Origin: JBCCIM01 sp045106435
Lineage (GTDB): Bacteria > Bacteroidota > Rhodothermia > Rhodothermales > JAHQVL01
Direction of reading: 5' to 3'
Length of the DNA stretch: 64,000 nucleotides
NCBI GenBank assembly: GCA_045106435.1
Contig: JBGCEN010000084.1
Coordinates: forward strand, 23,605 to 87,604
The translations under genes and the position numbers were made by a program. Below, one piece after another: positions 15,422-23,999 of this stretch (within the stretch, counting starts at the first letter, position 1; every line of letters begins with the position of its first letter). The notes beneath the pieces are model-generated. The model ran no database searches. It saw only the letters and a program-made list of their open reading frames with translations, and was not told where the DNA came from.

Positions 15422-17302
15422 CTACTTGACAACCGTAAACGGAATGGACCGCACGTCTTTATCGGTGCGGAGGGCGAGGAAATATTGTCCCGAAGCCAGG
15501 TTCTGAGGATTCCATTTGATTAAATGATAGCCGGCAGGGAGTTCGCCTGACGAAATGACAACGCGTTCGCGTCCCTGGGTATCAAATACAAGCAGCTCAA
15601 AGGTTCTCTGAATTCGAAAGCCCACTCTGATGGTGGCTTCACTTTTTACAGGATTGGGATAAATCTGGTCTAGAATCAATTCTCCCGGTAACTGGTCACC
15701 TGATCGCCGTTTTTCTGGTTCTTCGCCCCCGGTACAGGTAGACGATGTTTTGGTAACATAATTATACCGGATACACGAAGCATTCGCCCAGAAGGAACGT
15801 TCGTCATGATCTCCTGAATTGTGATCTTTGATGCGAACATCTACTTCTGCTTCATAAGGTGTTTCTGGAAGCGCGTATTTGAAGCCGGCTTTTGTCCAGC
15901 CAGACCATGCCGAGTAGAATTCGTCCAGACTATCTCTTGAACGATAATTCCATTGTACCTCGATGCCATTGGTGAGTCGCATATTGGGGCGGATCTCCCA
16001 GTTATTATGGGTATTTGTTGGCGTGGTAAATTCTTCAATGCGCCACGGGGTAAGTTCGCCATGCGATAATTTCTCCTGGTCAAGATTCACGCGTGGCCAG
16101 TTGCGCGCTCTGAATGCTTTTACATCATCTCGTATCTCAGCATCGGTTAACTTGCTGTTTGGACTGTAATAAAACCAGTCTATTTCAAGCACACTGGTCT
16201 CTCCTTCAGCAAGGACGATCTCTCTGTTGGGCGGATGCATGCCCAGTGTAACCAGTAGCGGTAAGGACCGCTCATTGAGGGGTGCTCTGGACGACATGGA
16301 AAGAAAACTTCCCTGCTCATCTAACTCGGTAAACATCGAAAATAAAGCATCCTTGCCATCGTATTGGATTGTTAGCTGCACCCAACGCTCTACGTCATCG
16401 GGTGGAGCAATAAAATTCATACAGGTAATGGGGTTCGCGATGTTCGTTACCACCTGGTCAACCGTTATCGAACAGGTGAAGGGGGCCGGGTCTTGTGCCA
16501 ATTCGTTTCGGAGGGGAATCCCGCCGGCTGTTTCGCCTGTCTCGAATGCTGCACCTACTGAAAAGCCGTACATGTGTATACCGTTGGCCATATAGGTGCG
16601 TGTGTTCAGGGCGGGCAATTCGCCTTCAGGGAATGGCTGTCCTTCATATCCAAGTTCATCAACCCATAAGTTGCCGGGCGCCCAAACGTCATTGCTCAGC
16701 AGGGAGTCTATACCTGTGCTATCTGGTAGTAGATCTAACGCAAACCAGTTTTGCCATTCGAAATTAAATTCACTCCACTGCGCTATACCTGTTCTTTCTT
16801 TTGAGGACGCAACAGGGGAAATAATCCAGAATGCCTGTGTGAAGTATGGGATCAACTCAAGGTCATCAAAGCGGGCATTGACTGACCAACTGCCTGTTTC
16901 GCGGAGGAAGCCAGATTGCATTTGTATCGGGACAGTATTGGGTATGTCATACTGCCGGGTGTAGCCGGCATTTGCTTCTAATTGGAGACTGCTGCCTGAT
17001 TCGTTGTTGTTGAGTTTGAATGCTGCGCTCGGATGTATCGTTCGGCCCAGTGCATGCCATCGCCATTGGTAATAATACCACGCCTGGTCTTTAAAAGAAT
17101 TGTCGCCACTGCGATCATGCCACGAACTTAAACCGAACAAGAGCTCTCCTGTAGCCGCCTCAGGATAGCCGGTCGCATCATAATCAAAATCATCAAAAAT
17201 GACCTGGTATTCAGGCAAAGAGCCAGAATTCTGTGCAATGGCAGCAGTGCCTAAAGATGCCCACAGCAAAAGAATCAGTAATCTGAAAGGTATGGGTTTC
17301 AT
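15422..17302 (-). CDS. Large secreted protein with T9SS C-terminal sorting domain
   Basis: A 626-residue exported protein. Signal peptide PFRLLILLLWASLGTAAIAQ; a body rich in Trp, Tyr and Asp starting YQVIFDDFDYDATGYPEAA; and a C-terminal 85-residue T9SS tail (DQIYPNPVKSEATIRVGF ... FTVVK). The body has the look of a concanavalin-like jelly roll of the glycoside hydrolase 16/LamG type (paired Trp-rich strands), but I see no GH16 ExDxxE catalytic motif, so a carbohydrate-binding or structural role is as likely. It sits between polysaccharide genes, which fits a role at the cell surface. Function is not assigned. Confidence 0.72.
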   Translation of the reverse strand: MKPIPFRLLILLLWASLGTAAIAQNSGSLPEYQVIFDDFDYDATGYPEAATGELLFGLSSWHDRSGDNSFKDQAWYYYQWRWHALGRTIHPSAAFKLNNNESGSSLQLEANAGYTRQYDIPNTVPIQMQSGFLRETGSWSVNARFDDLELIPYFTQAFWIISPVASSKERTGIAQWSEFNFEWQNWFALDLLPDSTGIDSLLSNDVWAPGNLWVDELGYEGQPFPEGELPALNTRTYMANGIHMYGFSVGAAFETGETAGGIPLRNELAQDPAPFTCSITVDQVVTNIANPITCMNFIAPPDDVERWVQLTIQYDGKDALFSMFTELDEQGSFLSMSSRAPLNERSLPLLVTLGMHPPNREIVLAEGETSVLEIDWFYYSPNSKLTDAEIRDDVKAFRARNWPRVNLDQEKLSHGELTPWRIEEFTTPTNTHNNWEIRPNMRLTNGIEVQWNYRSRDSLDEFYSAWSGWTKAGFKYALPETPYEAEVDVRIKDHNSGDHDERSFWANASCIRYNYVTKTSSTCTGGEEPEKRRSGDQLPGELILDQIYPNPVKSEATIRVGFRIQRTFELLVFDTQGRERVVISSGELPAGYHLIKWNPQNLASGQYFLALRTDKDVRSIPFTVVK

Positions 17303-17567
17303 AACACACGTTAAGGTTGATGCTATGCTTTAACTAAGCAATAGAATGACAATTCAATCGGTAACAATGTGCATGTAGTGCGTTAGGTTTTATTTTGACG
17401 GTTTTGGGTGAGAAGAGAACAAAGTGTACGAGGGATATGAAAAAGGGTGCTGGAGTCAAGCGAAGCAACCCGTATTAACTTTTGCTTGCATAACCTAATA
17501 CTATGACTGAAAAAGAGCGGGCGGGATTCCCTTCTGGTCGAATTTATTTTTGAGATGAAGGAGGTGA

Positions 17568-18770
17568 TTATCTGTTACAGGCTTTTTCGAATACTTGTTC
17601 AAAAAAATCTGTGATTTTATCTATGTCGAAACGATTCTCTGCAAGGCGCCGTGCTTGCCGGCCTTGCTCGTTTCTCAATGACGCATTGTCTACTAGTTGA
17701 CGAGCTGCGGCAACAAACTCATCTGAGTTACCCGGTGCACACACAAGGCCGGCGCTATTGGATTTGATCATCTGAGATGCCTGGTTGTCCGCTGGTACAG
17801 CCATTAAAAGCGGGCGGGCAGCGCACATGTACGTTAGCACCTTTGATGGCACTGAGTAAATTCCTGCTGCTTCCTCAAGCAAGGTAAGGGTAACATCAGC
17901 GGTGGCGAGGACCTGGGGGAGTGTGTCAATGGGTTGATAGGGTAAGATCAGTAAATTTGACAAGCCGAGGGCTTGTTTTTGATCTTGAAGCCACGATGCT
18001 CCCAAACCATTCGAGGCGACCACAATTTTTATCTCTGGCTGCTGTTGGAATGCTTGAGCCAAATCTACGAGCAATTGCGGATTGTGCTTCATGCTCAGCG
18101 TGCCGGCATACAGAAAGCAAAACGTATCGTGCAAGCCTTGCGAACGTGACCACGCGTTTTCTTTGCTTAATTCAGGCAACTGATCCAGGGGAGCCCAGTT
18201 GGGTTGCAGCCAGAGCTTGTTTTCTTGAATTGTTGCATCCCTGAGAAACTGGATAAACAATTCGGAGATGCCAACGATGGCGTGACTTTGCCGCAGGAGC
18301 TTTTTCTCCAGCGAAATGTAGTGTTTGCCAATCAACGCGCCGGCAACCGGGATTTTACGGCTGAGGATATTGTACGATGCCAGGCCCAGTAAATCTTGCA
18401 GCCAGAATACGAAAGGGTATCCCTGTTTTTTACAGGTTTTGAGTAGTGTTTTTTGTGCATCCAGTGGCGTATTTGCTGAAAGCACCAGGTCAGGCTTAAA
18501 CGCGCGGACTGATTTTGAGACGGCATATCCATACTCAGACTCCTGCCGCCATCGCTTCAAGAAGTTGTATTTGTTGAGTACTTCTTTTAACTCAATGGGC
18601 TCAATCTCAAGATTAGGGAGGTCTCTGCCGGCTTCCGAATTTACTCCCGGTGGCGTTGTTTGGTGTGATCCATAATACGCATGAAGCACCTGATGGCCAC
18701 GTTCTGCAAGCGACGTGCTCAGTTGAAAAGGAAATGCGTATCCCCCAAAATCATGGATGTAGAGACGCAT
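17568..18770 (-). CDS. Glycosyltransferase family 4 (WbuB-like)
   Basis: A 400-residue GT-B protein. It starts MRLYIHDFGGYAFPFQLSTS, carries a FCFLYAGTLSMKHNPQLLVD hinge into the donor domain, and ends in a GT4-type IYSVPSKVLTYMCAARPLLM segment in place of the strict E-x7-E, as in WbuB relatives. I chose the ATG at 18770, one base after the upstream stop (TAA-C-ATG), over an upstream ATG at 18809 that would overlap the previous gene. It is the last gene of the six-gene polysaccharide export run and most likely adds one sugar to the lipid-linked repeat unit. Confidence 0.87.
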   Translation of the reverse strand: MRLYIHDFGGYAFPFQLSTSLAERGHQVLHAYYGSHQTTPPGVNSEAGRDLPNLEIEPIELKEVLNKYNFLKRWRQESEYGYAVSKSVRAFKPDLVLSANTPLDAQKTLLKTCKKQGYPFVFWLQDLLGLASYNILSRKIPVAGALIGKHYISLEKKLLRQSHAIVGISELFIQFLRDATIQENKLWLQPNWAPLDQLPELSKENAWSRSQGLHDTFCFLYAGTLSMKHNPQLLVDLAQAFQQQPEIKIVVASNGLGASWLQDQKQALGLSNLLILPYQPIDTLPQVLATADVTLTLLEEAAGIYSVPSKVLTYMCAARPLLMAVPADNQASQMIKSNSAGLVCAPGNSDEFVAAARQLVDNASLRNEQGRQARRLAENRFDIDKITDFFEQVFEKACNR

Positions 18771-18771
18771 G

Positions 18772-19932
18772 TTATTGTCCAGCGCTTTTGGCTGCAAGGT
18801 TAATGGCACCGATTAAGCCGTCAACCATGTGGTCCAGGCTAAGGTTCTGTTCAGCATATGTAACCGCGCGTTGCGCATATTGCGCTGAATCAGCCAATAC
18901 GGTTTGGATGGCATGAATCATCGCCTCCTGATTGTCACGTGGTACAATAATTCCGTTTTCACCATCAACAATTGATTCAACTTCGGGACCGTGAAATGGA
19001 AGGTTGCCGGGTGCTGCCTGCGTGATCACCGGAAGGCCCAGTGAAAAGGCATGATTGACAACCAGTCCCACATACCCGGGAAGCAGCATCAGGTCAGCGG
19101 CATACATGTAGGGTGCCGAAGCATCCAGTGCAGAGATCGGGCCCAGCATATGTACATCCTGGAGGTCCAGTTTTTTGATTTGCTGTTCCATGTTCGCTTT
19201 CTCCGGCCCTCCACCAATAACAAGCAAGGTGGCCGGCTGTTTACTTCTTATCTCATGGAAAATGTTTAACAGCTCTTCTGTGCCTTTTCTCTTTACAAGT
19301 TGTGCGACAAACACAAAGGTTGGTTGATTTTCTGGAAGCCCGAGGCGTTTGCGGACTGCCTGTTTTCCTTCCTGCTCCAGCTTGATTCTGAGCGAAGAGA
19401 GCGTATTCGTGTCCATTGCATTTTGTGCAACGAAAAGTTTTTTATCGTCTACAAAAGGCTGTAAGTAGGCTTTGGATTGCCGGCTGTAGCATGCACAAGC
19501 TTCAACCCCCCGGGCCATGTTGATCCTGTACCTTTGCAGCGGATGATTGCCGGAAAAAGGGCGATGCACAGAATAGAAAATACCCCATAAAACACGGCCG
19601 GCGCCAAGCTTCTTTGCTTTTCTCAACAGAAAAGGAAGCGTAACAGAACGAGGTGACTCTTCTGCAAGCACAACAGACGGCGGACCAAAATCGCGAAATG
19701 CCTTTTTGAAGGGTTGTGCGTGTACGGTTGTGTCTTTATACCAGTAGTTTTTCAGGATGCTCTGCTTGAATGTCCCCTTTTGCTCATCCATCAAAACGGG
19801 GTTGCCATTCGGAGGCTGCCCGTGAAATACCACCAGTCTATTGTCCAGCCGCTCGTTTAATCGCTCAATAATAGGGAGGCGATAAGCCGGAAGCATGCGA
19901 GTGAAATAAAAAACAGGGCGCGATTGATTCAT
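18772..19932 (-). CDS. Glycosyltransferase family 4
   Basis: A 386-residue GT-B enzyme. N-terminal FYFTRMLPAYRLPIIERLN, a donor-domain start TFVFVAQLVKRKGTEELLNI, an IGGGPE loop, and the nucleotide-sugar region MLLPGYVGLVVNHAFSLGLP where an acidic residue is usually expected before NHAFS. The variant GLVVNHAFSLGLPVI is known in many GT4 enzymes. It starts 5 bp after the flippase gene and is followed after one base by the next transferase, so translation is probably coupled. The sugar specificity is unknown. Confidence 0.88.
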   Translation of the reverse strand: MNQSRPVFYFTRMLPAYRLPIIERLNERLDNRLVVFHGQPPNGNPVLMDEQKGTFKQSILKNYWYKDTTVHAQPFKKAFRDFGPPSVVLAEESPRSVTLPFLLRKAKKLGAGRVLWGIFYSVHRPFSGNHPLQRYRINMARGVEACACYSRQSKAYLQPFVDDKKLFVAQNAMDTNTLSSLRIKLEQEGKQAVRKRLGLPENQPTFVFVAQLVKRKGTEELLNIFHEIRSKQPATLLVIGGGPEKANMEQQIKKLDLQDVHMLGPISALDASAPYMYAADLMLLPGYVGLVVNHAFSLGLPVITQAAPGNLPFHGPEVESIVDGENGIIVPRDNQEAMIHAIQTVLADSAQYAQRAVTYAEQNLSLDHMVDGLIGAINLAAKSAGQ

Positions 19933-19937
19933 TTTCT

Positions 19938-21200
19938 TCAGGCCAATCCGGTTGGCCGTACGCTTCTAGTGGTTTGTATATACTTGCCGACAACTGCTAT
20001 GGTGAGAAAAAACGCGGTAATCACAGTTGTCAATGCTGCGCCGGTAATGCCTTCTTTGGGAATCAGTACGAGATTCATGGCCAAATTCAAAAGGAAGGCA
20101 ATTCCCGAAACGATGGCCAGATACTTCTGCTCATTCATGGCAGTGAGTGCCGCAGAAAGAAGCAAGTAAATGCAGTTCATCGGGAAAGTCCAGACAATTA
20201 ACGCGAGCACAGGGATAGACGCTTCAAAAGATGGATCAGGTGCAATGAGACCAATGATCAGTTCTGCATAGATCGTGCAGAATGCCGCAATAGGCAGGCT
20301 GAGCAGCAGGAGGCCGGCGATACCTGACTGCGATAGTTTTCTGAATTCGGCAAATTTCTCTTCATGCCAGTAGCTCGAAAACCGGGCAAACAATCCAGCT
20401 ACAATGACTGTCGGGAGAAGAATTGATGCATCCAGAATGCGGAAGGCAACACCATACTGTCCGGTAGGGGTTTCGCCTAACATGTATTCAATCATCACGG
20501 CATCTGTTCGGTAATAGAGCACTGCAAAAATGCCGGCGGCTCCAAGGGGTAAACTGTAAACCACAGTTCGCTTGATAAACTGCCAGTCAAGTCTGGCCTT
20601 GTCCAGACGCGCGACATTTTTGGAAATCCATGAAGCGTTGATTATTGTCACGATCATCATGCCGGCGGCCATGCCGGCAAGGGTCCATTCAGGCTTCCGT
20701 GTCCATAACAAACAGGCCGTTCCTAATCCAACAACCAGCAGTTTTTCAATCAAAAGAAAAACGGCTTCTAATTTCAAGTTTTCGTGGGCCTGAAAAATAG
20801 CACGATTAAAATTGGTGATATTCAGGCTCAATGCATAGATGCTGGCAAAAATAAGGGCGATGAATGCCGGCCCTTCATAGCCAAGCAGGGTGCCAAGAGA
20901 CAAGGCCAGAAGCCACGCGCCGAAAGACAGCACAAGCCGCAGCAGCATAATATTAGAAAAGTACCTGGATGCGGACGACCGATCTTTTGCGATTTCTCTA
21001 ACGGAATATCGAATGGTGCCCAGATCAGTAAATAAACTCGTGAGCACGGCCAGGCTCAATGTTGAGGTGAGGATACCGTAGTTAAATGCACCCAGGATAT
21101 TGACGCAAAGTATTACGTTAAAGCCAAACCAGATAGGCTTTACAAGAATGCTGGCAGCGCCAAGCCAACTGATATTTTTAAGGATGCCTTTAGATTGCAT
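19938..21200 (-). CDS. Oligosaccharide flippase (Wzx, polysaccharide transport family)
   Basis: A 420-residue protein with 12 or so hydrophobic segments and the MATE/MOP-superfamily arrangement of Wzx flippases. It starts ILKNISWLGAASILVKPIWF and contains NRAIFQAHENLKLEA after the fourth segment and YRTDAVMIEYMLGETPTGQYG before the seventh. These proteins move undecaprenyl-linked repeat units across the inner membrane. The position between polymerase and transferase genes supports this. It is separated from the upstream gene by only 3 bp. Confidence 0.92.
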   Translation of the reverse strand: MQSKGILKNISWLGAASILVKPIWFGFNVILCVNILGAFNYGILTSTLSLAVLTSLFTDLGTIRYSVREIAKDRSSASRYFSNIMLLRLVLSFGAWLLALSLGTLLGYEGPAFIALIFASIYALSLNITNFNRAIFQAHENLKLEAVFLLIEKLLVVGLGTACLLWTRKPEWTLAGMAAGMMIVTIINASWISKNVARLDKARLDWQFIKRTVVYSLPLGAAGIFAVLYYRTDAVMIEYMLGETPTGQYGVAFRILDASILLPTVIVAGLFARFSSYWHEEKFAEFRKLSQSGIAGLLLLSLPIAAFCTIYAELIIGLIAPDPSFEASIPVLALIVWTFPMNCIYLLLSAALTAMNEQKYLAIVSGIAFLLNLAMNLVLIPKEGITGAALTTVITAFFLTIAVVGKYIQTTRSVRPTGLA

Positions 21201-21203
21201 ACA

Positions 21204-22727
21204 CTAGGAAGAGGGAGGTGTAGAGGAGCCCCCTTTAAGATGAGTGTTCTGCATGCCATCGTTTTTTACATCGTCGTTTTGTATACCATCGTTTTGCAAG
21301 CCATCGTTCTGAAGCGCCATATACCGATGCCATCTGCCGGCAACAAGTCCGGTTACAAGCGCAATGGTGATCGTGCCTGGATCTACAAGGAGCAGGCTTT
21401 CGGTGGTTGCTGCGAGAGATATCGAGACAAGACAGCTTAGTGCACCGATGGCCAGGAGCTTATCCTGAAAACTCGTACCCTGGAATTTTACCAGGAAAAA
21501 CGCCTTCTTGATGCTCATTAAATAGAATGTGCCTATCAAGCCGAGTCCTATTAATCCGTGCCGGTAGAATACGCCGATGTAAACGCTATGGATGTGGCTT
21601 TTAACCATGGTTACTTCTCTTGTCAGGTCAAAAAACCTGAATTGAACGCCATATCCATGGCCGAGAACGGGCGACAGTTTGATGGCTTCCCAGGCTGCAG
21701 ACCATTCGCTAAAGCGGTTTATCAGGGAGATGTCTTTACTGGTTGCTGTTTGCAGGGAGCTAAATCGATCCAGGAAGCTGGTGAATACGAGCAGGAAGTA
21801 TTCGTTTAGGAAAATGAAACCAATAAATAAAATGGCCAACAGTCCTCCTGTACCAAGAAGCAGCAAGCGCCGGCGTTGTTTTCCTTCTGATACGAGGAAG
21901 GTAATTCCTCCGCCCAACGCAGTTGCAACCCAGAGAGATCTGCTCTGCGTAATCAGCACGCCGGCTGCAAAGGGAATCAACAGCGCAAGTGCAAATAATC
22001 TATACTTGTTTGACGGCGCATAAACGACATGTACACCCAGTCCGATGACCATGGTCATCATAAGCAATTCATTGGATCGCACCCGTTCTTCTGCAATTCG
22101 CCACAGCTCAACGGCAGAAGTCAAGTCGGTGTAGTACTCGTAAAAGTTAAGCGCCACCAGGATAAGGGCAAGTGCACACACCGATCCTAGAATAATTCTG
22201 ACGCCATTTTCATGGCGGTAACAGGCTTCCTTGATCGGAAAGTAAATCGCAAAAACCGTCATGGGTACCCATTCACTTATGGCTATTGCAATCTTGCCAC
22301 CAAAAACGATCGTGAGGTACAGCGTGCAGGTCGTGTAAACAAGGTATAAGAAGAAAAGCCAGTCAGCAGCGTCTTTGAGTACCGTCTGTTTATAGAAAAA
22401 AGACCTACTCACAAACCAGTAGATGAGATAGCCTATCAAATAGGCATGAAAGACCATCTCAAGTATAGCAAGCGTAGGATCTTTTCTAAGAATGAGAAAG
22501 AAACCAAGCAGCGTGAGACTGAGGGCGCGTAGTGGGTCTTTGAGCAGAATGCCGGCTGTAATACCCAGTAAAATTGCCAGAGGCAGTACGGCCAGATAGC
22601 TTGAGTACAACCACGTGGCCATTGCCAGCACAAACAATCCGAATGTAAAGCAAAGGAGCAGCGCAAAATTACCCCATTGGCGAAACCGGTCAGATTGGGG
22701 CAAATGTGGAGATATGCCGGAATGCAT
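21204..22727 (-). CDS. O-antigen polymerase/ligase family protein (Wzy/WaaL-like)
   Basis: A 507-residue membrane protein with about 11-12 hydrophobic segments and the large periplasmic loop typical of the Wzy_C domain. The loop contains AAWEAIKLSPVLGHGYGVQF and the conserved SHIHSVYIGVFYRHGLIGLG stretch with the H and R residues usual for the family. In this context it is the likely polymerase of the polysaccharide repeat unit. The C-terminus carries an unusual tail of four pentapeptide repeats of the form xQNDG or a variant (about residues 477-497), encoded by 15-nt units at 21246-21305. Whether the tail lies in the cytoplasm depends on the exact number of membrane segments. Confidence 0.88.
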   Translation of the reverse strand: MHSGISPHLPQSDRFRQWGNFALLLCFTFGLFVLAMATWLYSSYLAVLPLAILLGITAGILLKDPLRALSLTLLGFFLILRKDPTLAILEMVFHAYLIGYLIYWFVSRSFFYKQTVLKDAADWLFFLYLVYTTCTLYLTIVFGGKIAIAISEWVPMTVFAIYFPIKEACYRHENGVRIILGSVCALALILVALNFYEYYTDLTSAVELWRIAEERVRSNELLMMTMVIGLGVHVVYAPSNKYRLFALALLIPFAAGVLITQSRSLWVATALGGGITFLVSEGKQRRRLLLLGTGGLLAILFIGFIFLNEYFLLVFTSFLDRFSSLQTATSKDISLINRFSEWSAAWEAIKLSPVLGHGYGVQFRFFDLTREVTMVKSHIHSVYIGVFYRHGLIGLGLIGTFYLMSIKKAFFLVKFQGTSFQDKLLAIGALSCLVSISLAATTESLLLVDPGTITIALVTGLVAGRWHRYMALQNDGLQNDGIQNDDVKNDGMQNTHLKGGSSTPPSS

Positions 22728-22735
22728 GGATCAGC

Positions 22736-23980
22736 CTACCGGTCTTCAGATGTGCGCGCGCCTTCCGTGATGGTATGCAAGTGTTTTTGCATGATAGGGT
22801 AATTTGCCTGCCACCACGCTCGTGCCAGCACATACAGCAAAACAAGAATAAAACCAGTCATTGTAGCTACAATCACAATGATTGAACGTTTTGGTTTTGA
22901 TTTCTTGAATGGGGGTATGGCTTTATCTATAACTTGTACAGCTTGAAAGGTACGTTCTTCCTGAAATCTGGCCTGGTCATACAGAGGCGCAATGACCTCG
23001 AGTAGACTTTTTTGGATTAGTCCTTCCTGTTCTAGCTGTAGAAACTGACGCATAATGGCCGGCACCTCTTCTTGTGCAACCGGCAATATTCGTTCTTGTC
23101 CTTCCAGTGCACCTTGTGTTTTTTCTTTGGCCGCAAGAAAAGCCAGTCGTGCAGATGCAACCCTGAGATTGTCTTTTCCATACTGACTAAGCAGTACCTG
23201 GTATTCTATTTCCAGAGCAATTTCTTCGGCCCTCATCGCGGCGAGCTGCTCAAAGAAACCAACAGCCTGCGTCTGAATGTCAAAAACGCCGTGCTCTTCC
23301 TGGAAAGCCTGCGTGCGTTTTTTTAGCGAATCCAGTTCTGCAAGCACTTCAGAGTAGCGCTGTTCAACAAACCGGCGGTAGTGCCCTGCATCTTGAGATG
23401 ACAACGCCATATTCACTCTGTTCAGCTCGCTGACAAAGAAATTGGCCATTTCAGCTGCGCGTTTCGGGTCTTGATCGGTTACGTTTATGGTCAAATAGCC
23501 AAATTCAAGGTCGATACTGAACTCAGTATTATCCGCAATGGTCTCAACAGCAGAACCCATGGGGTCTTCACTGTCCGTCGCTTCATAAACAGTGATCAAA
23601 TCAAATTTATTGACAACTTCCTCGTACACCGTGCGGCTGGTCATGATCGAAATGTAGCGCTCATAATCTCCTCCTCCGCCAATTCCAAGAAACGAAGAAG
23701 CCGCTGAAGACAGGTTCTTGAGCATCGCAGCAGAGATGGGGCTTGCTCCGCCAGACTCAGGTGATAACAGGCGCGTGGAAGATGTGTACCACTTGGGCAA
23801 CAAAAGAGAGATGACGACCGATAAAACTGCAACGATTCCGGTTACGATGACAATTAATCCCCTGCGTTTGTAAACCGTTCTGGCAAGCAGGAAGAAGATT
23901 TCACGAGCGCGTGCCTTCCTCTCTTGATCATAGCGATGCAAAGCTTCCGGGGTGGGATTATCCGATGAATTAGCGTCCAT
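22736..23980 (-). CDS. Chain-length determinant (Wzz-type) protein
   Basis: A 414-residue protein with an N-terminal membrane segment (GLIVIVTGIVAVLSVVISLL), a periplasmic Wzz domain with long coiled coil (about 210-330), and a C-terminal membrane segment preceded by a PPFKKSKPKRSIIVIV motif, the proline-rich hallmark of polysaccharide co-polymerases. It lacks the cytoplasmic BY-kinase domain that a Wzc would have, so chain length control must do without it or use a kinase encoded elsewhere. It lies 19 bp after the export-channel gene and 8 bp before the polymerase. Confidence 0.92.
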   Translation of the reverse strand: MDANSSDNPTPEALHRYDQERKARAREIFFLLARTVYKRRGLIVIVTGIVAVLSVVISLLLPKWYTSSTRLLSPESGGASPISAAMLKNLSSAASSFLGIGGGGDYERYISIMTSRTVYEEVVNKFDLITVYEATDSEDPMGSAVETIADNTEFSIDLEFGYLTINVTDQDPKRAAEMANFFVSELNRVNMALSSQDAGHYRRFVEQRYSEVLAELDSLKKRTQAFQEEHGVFDIQTQAVGFFEQLAAMRAEEIALEIEYQVLLSQYGKDNLRVASARLAFLAAKEKTQGALEGQERILPVAQEEVPAIMRQFLQLEQEGLIQKSLLEVIAPLYDQARFQEERTFQAVQVIDKAIPPFKKSKPKRSIIVIVATMTGFILVLLYVLARAWWQANYPIMQKHLHTITEGARTSEDR

Positions 23981-23999
23981 ACGTAGAAAGAGAAATAAC

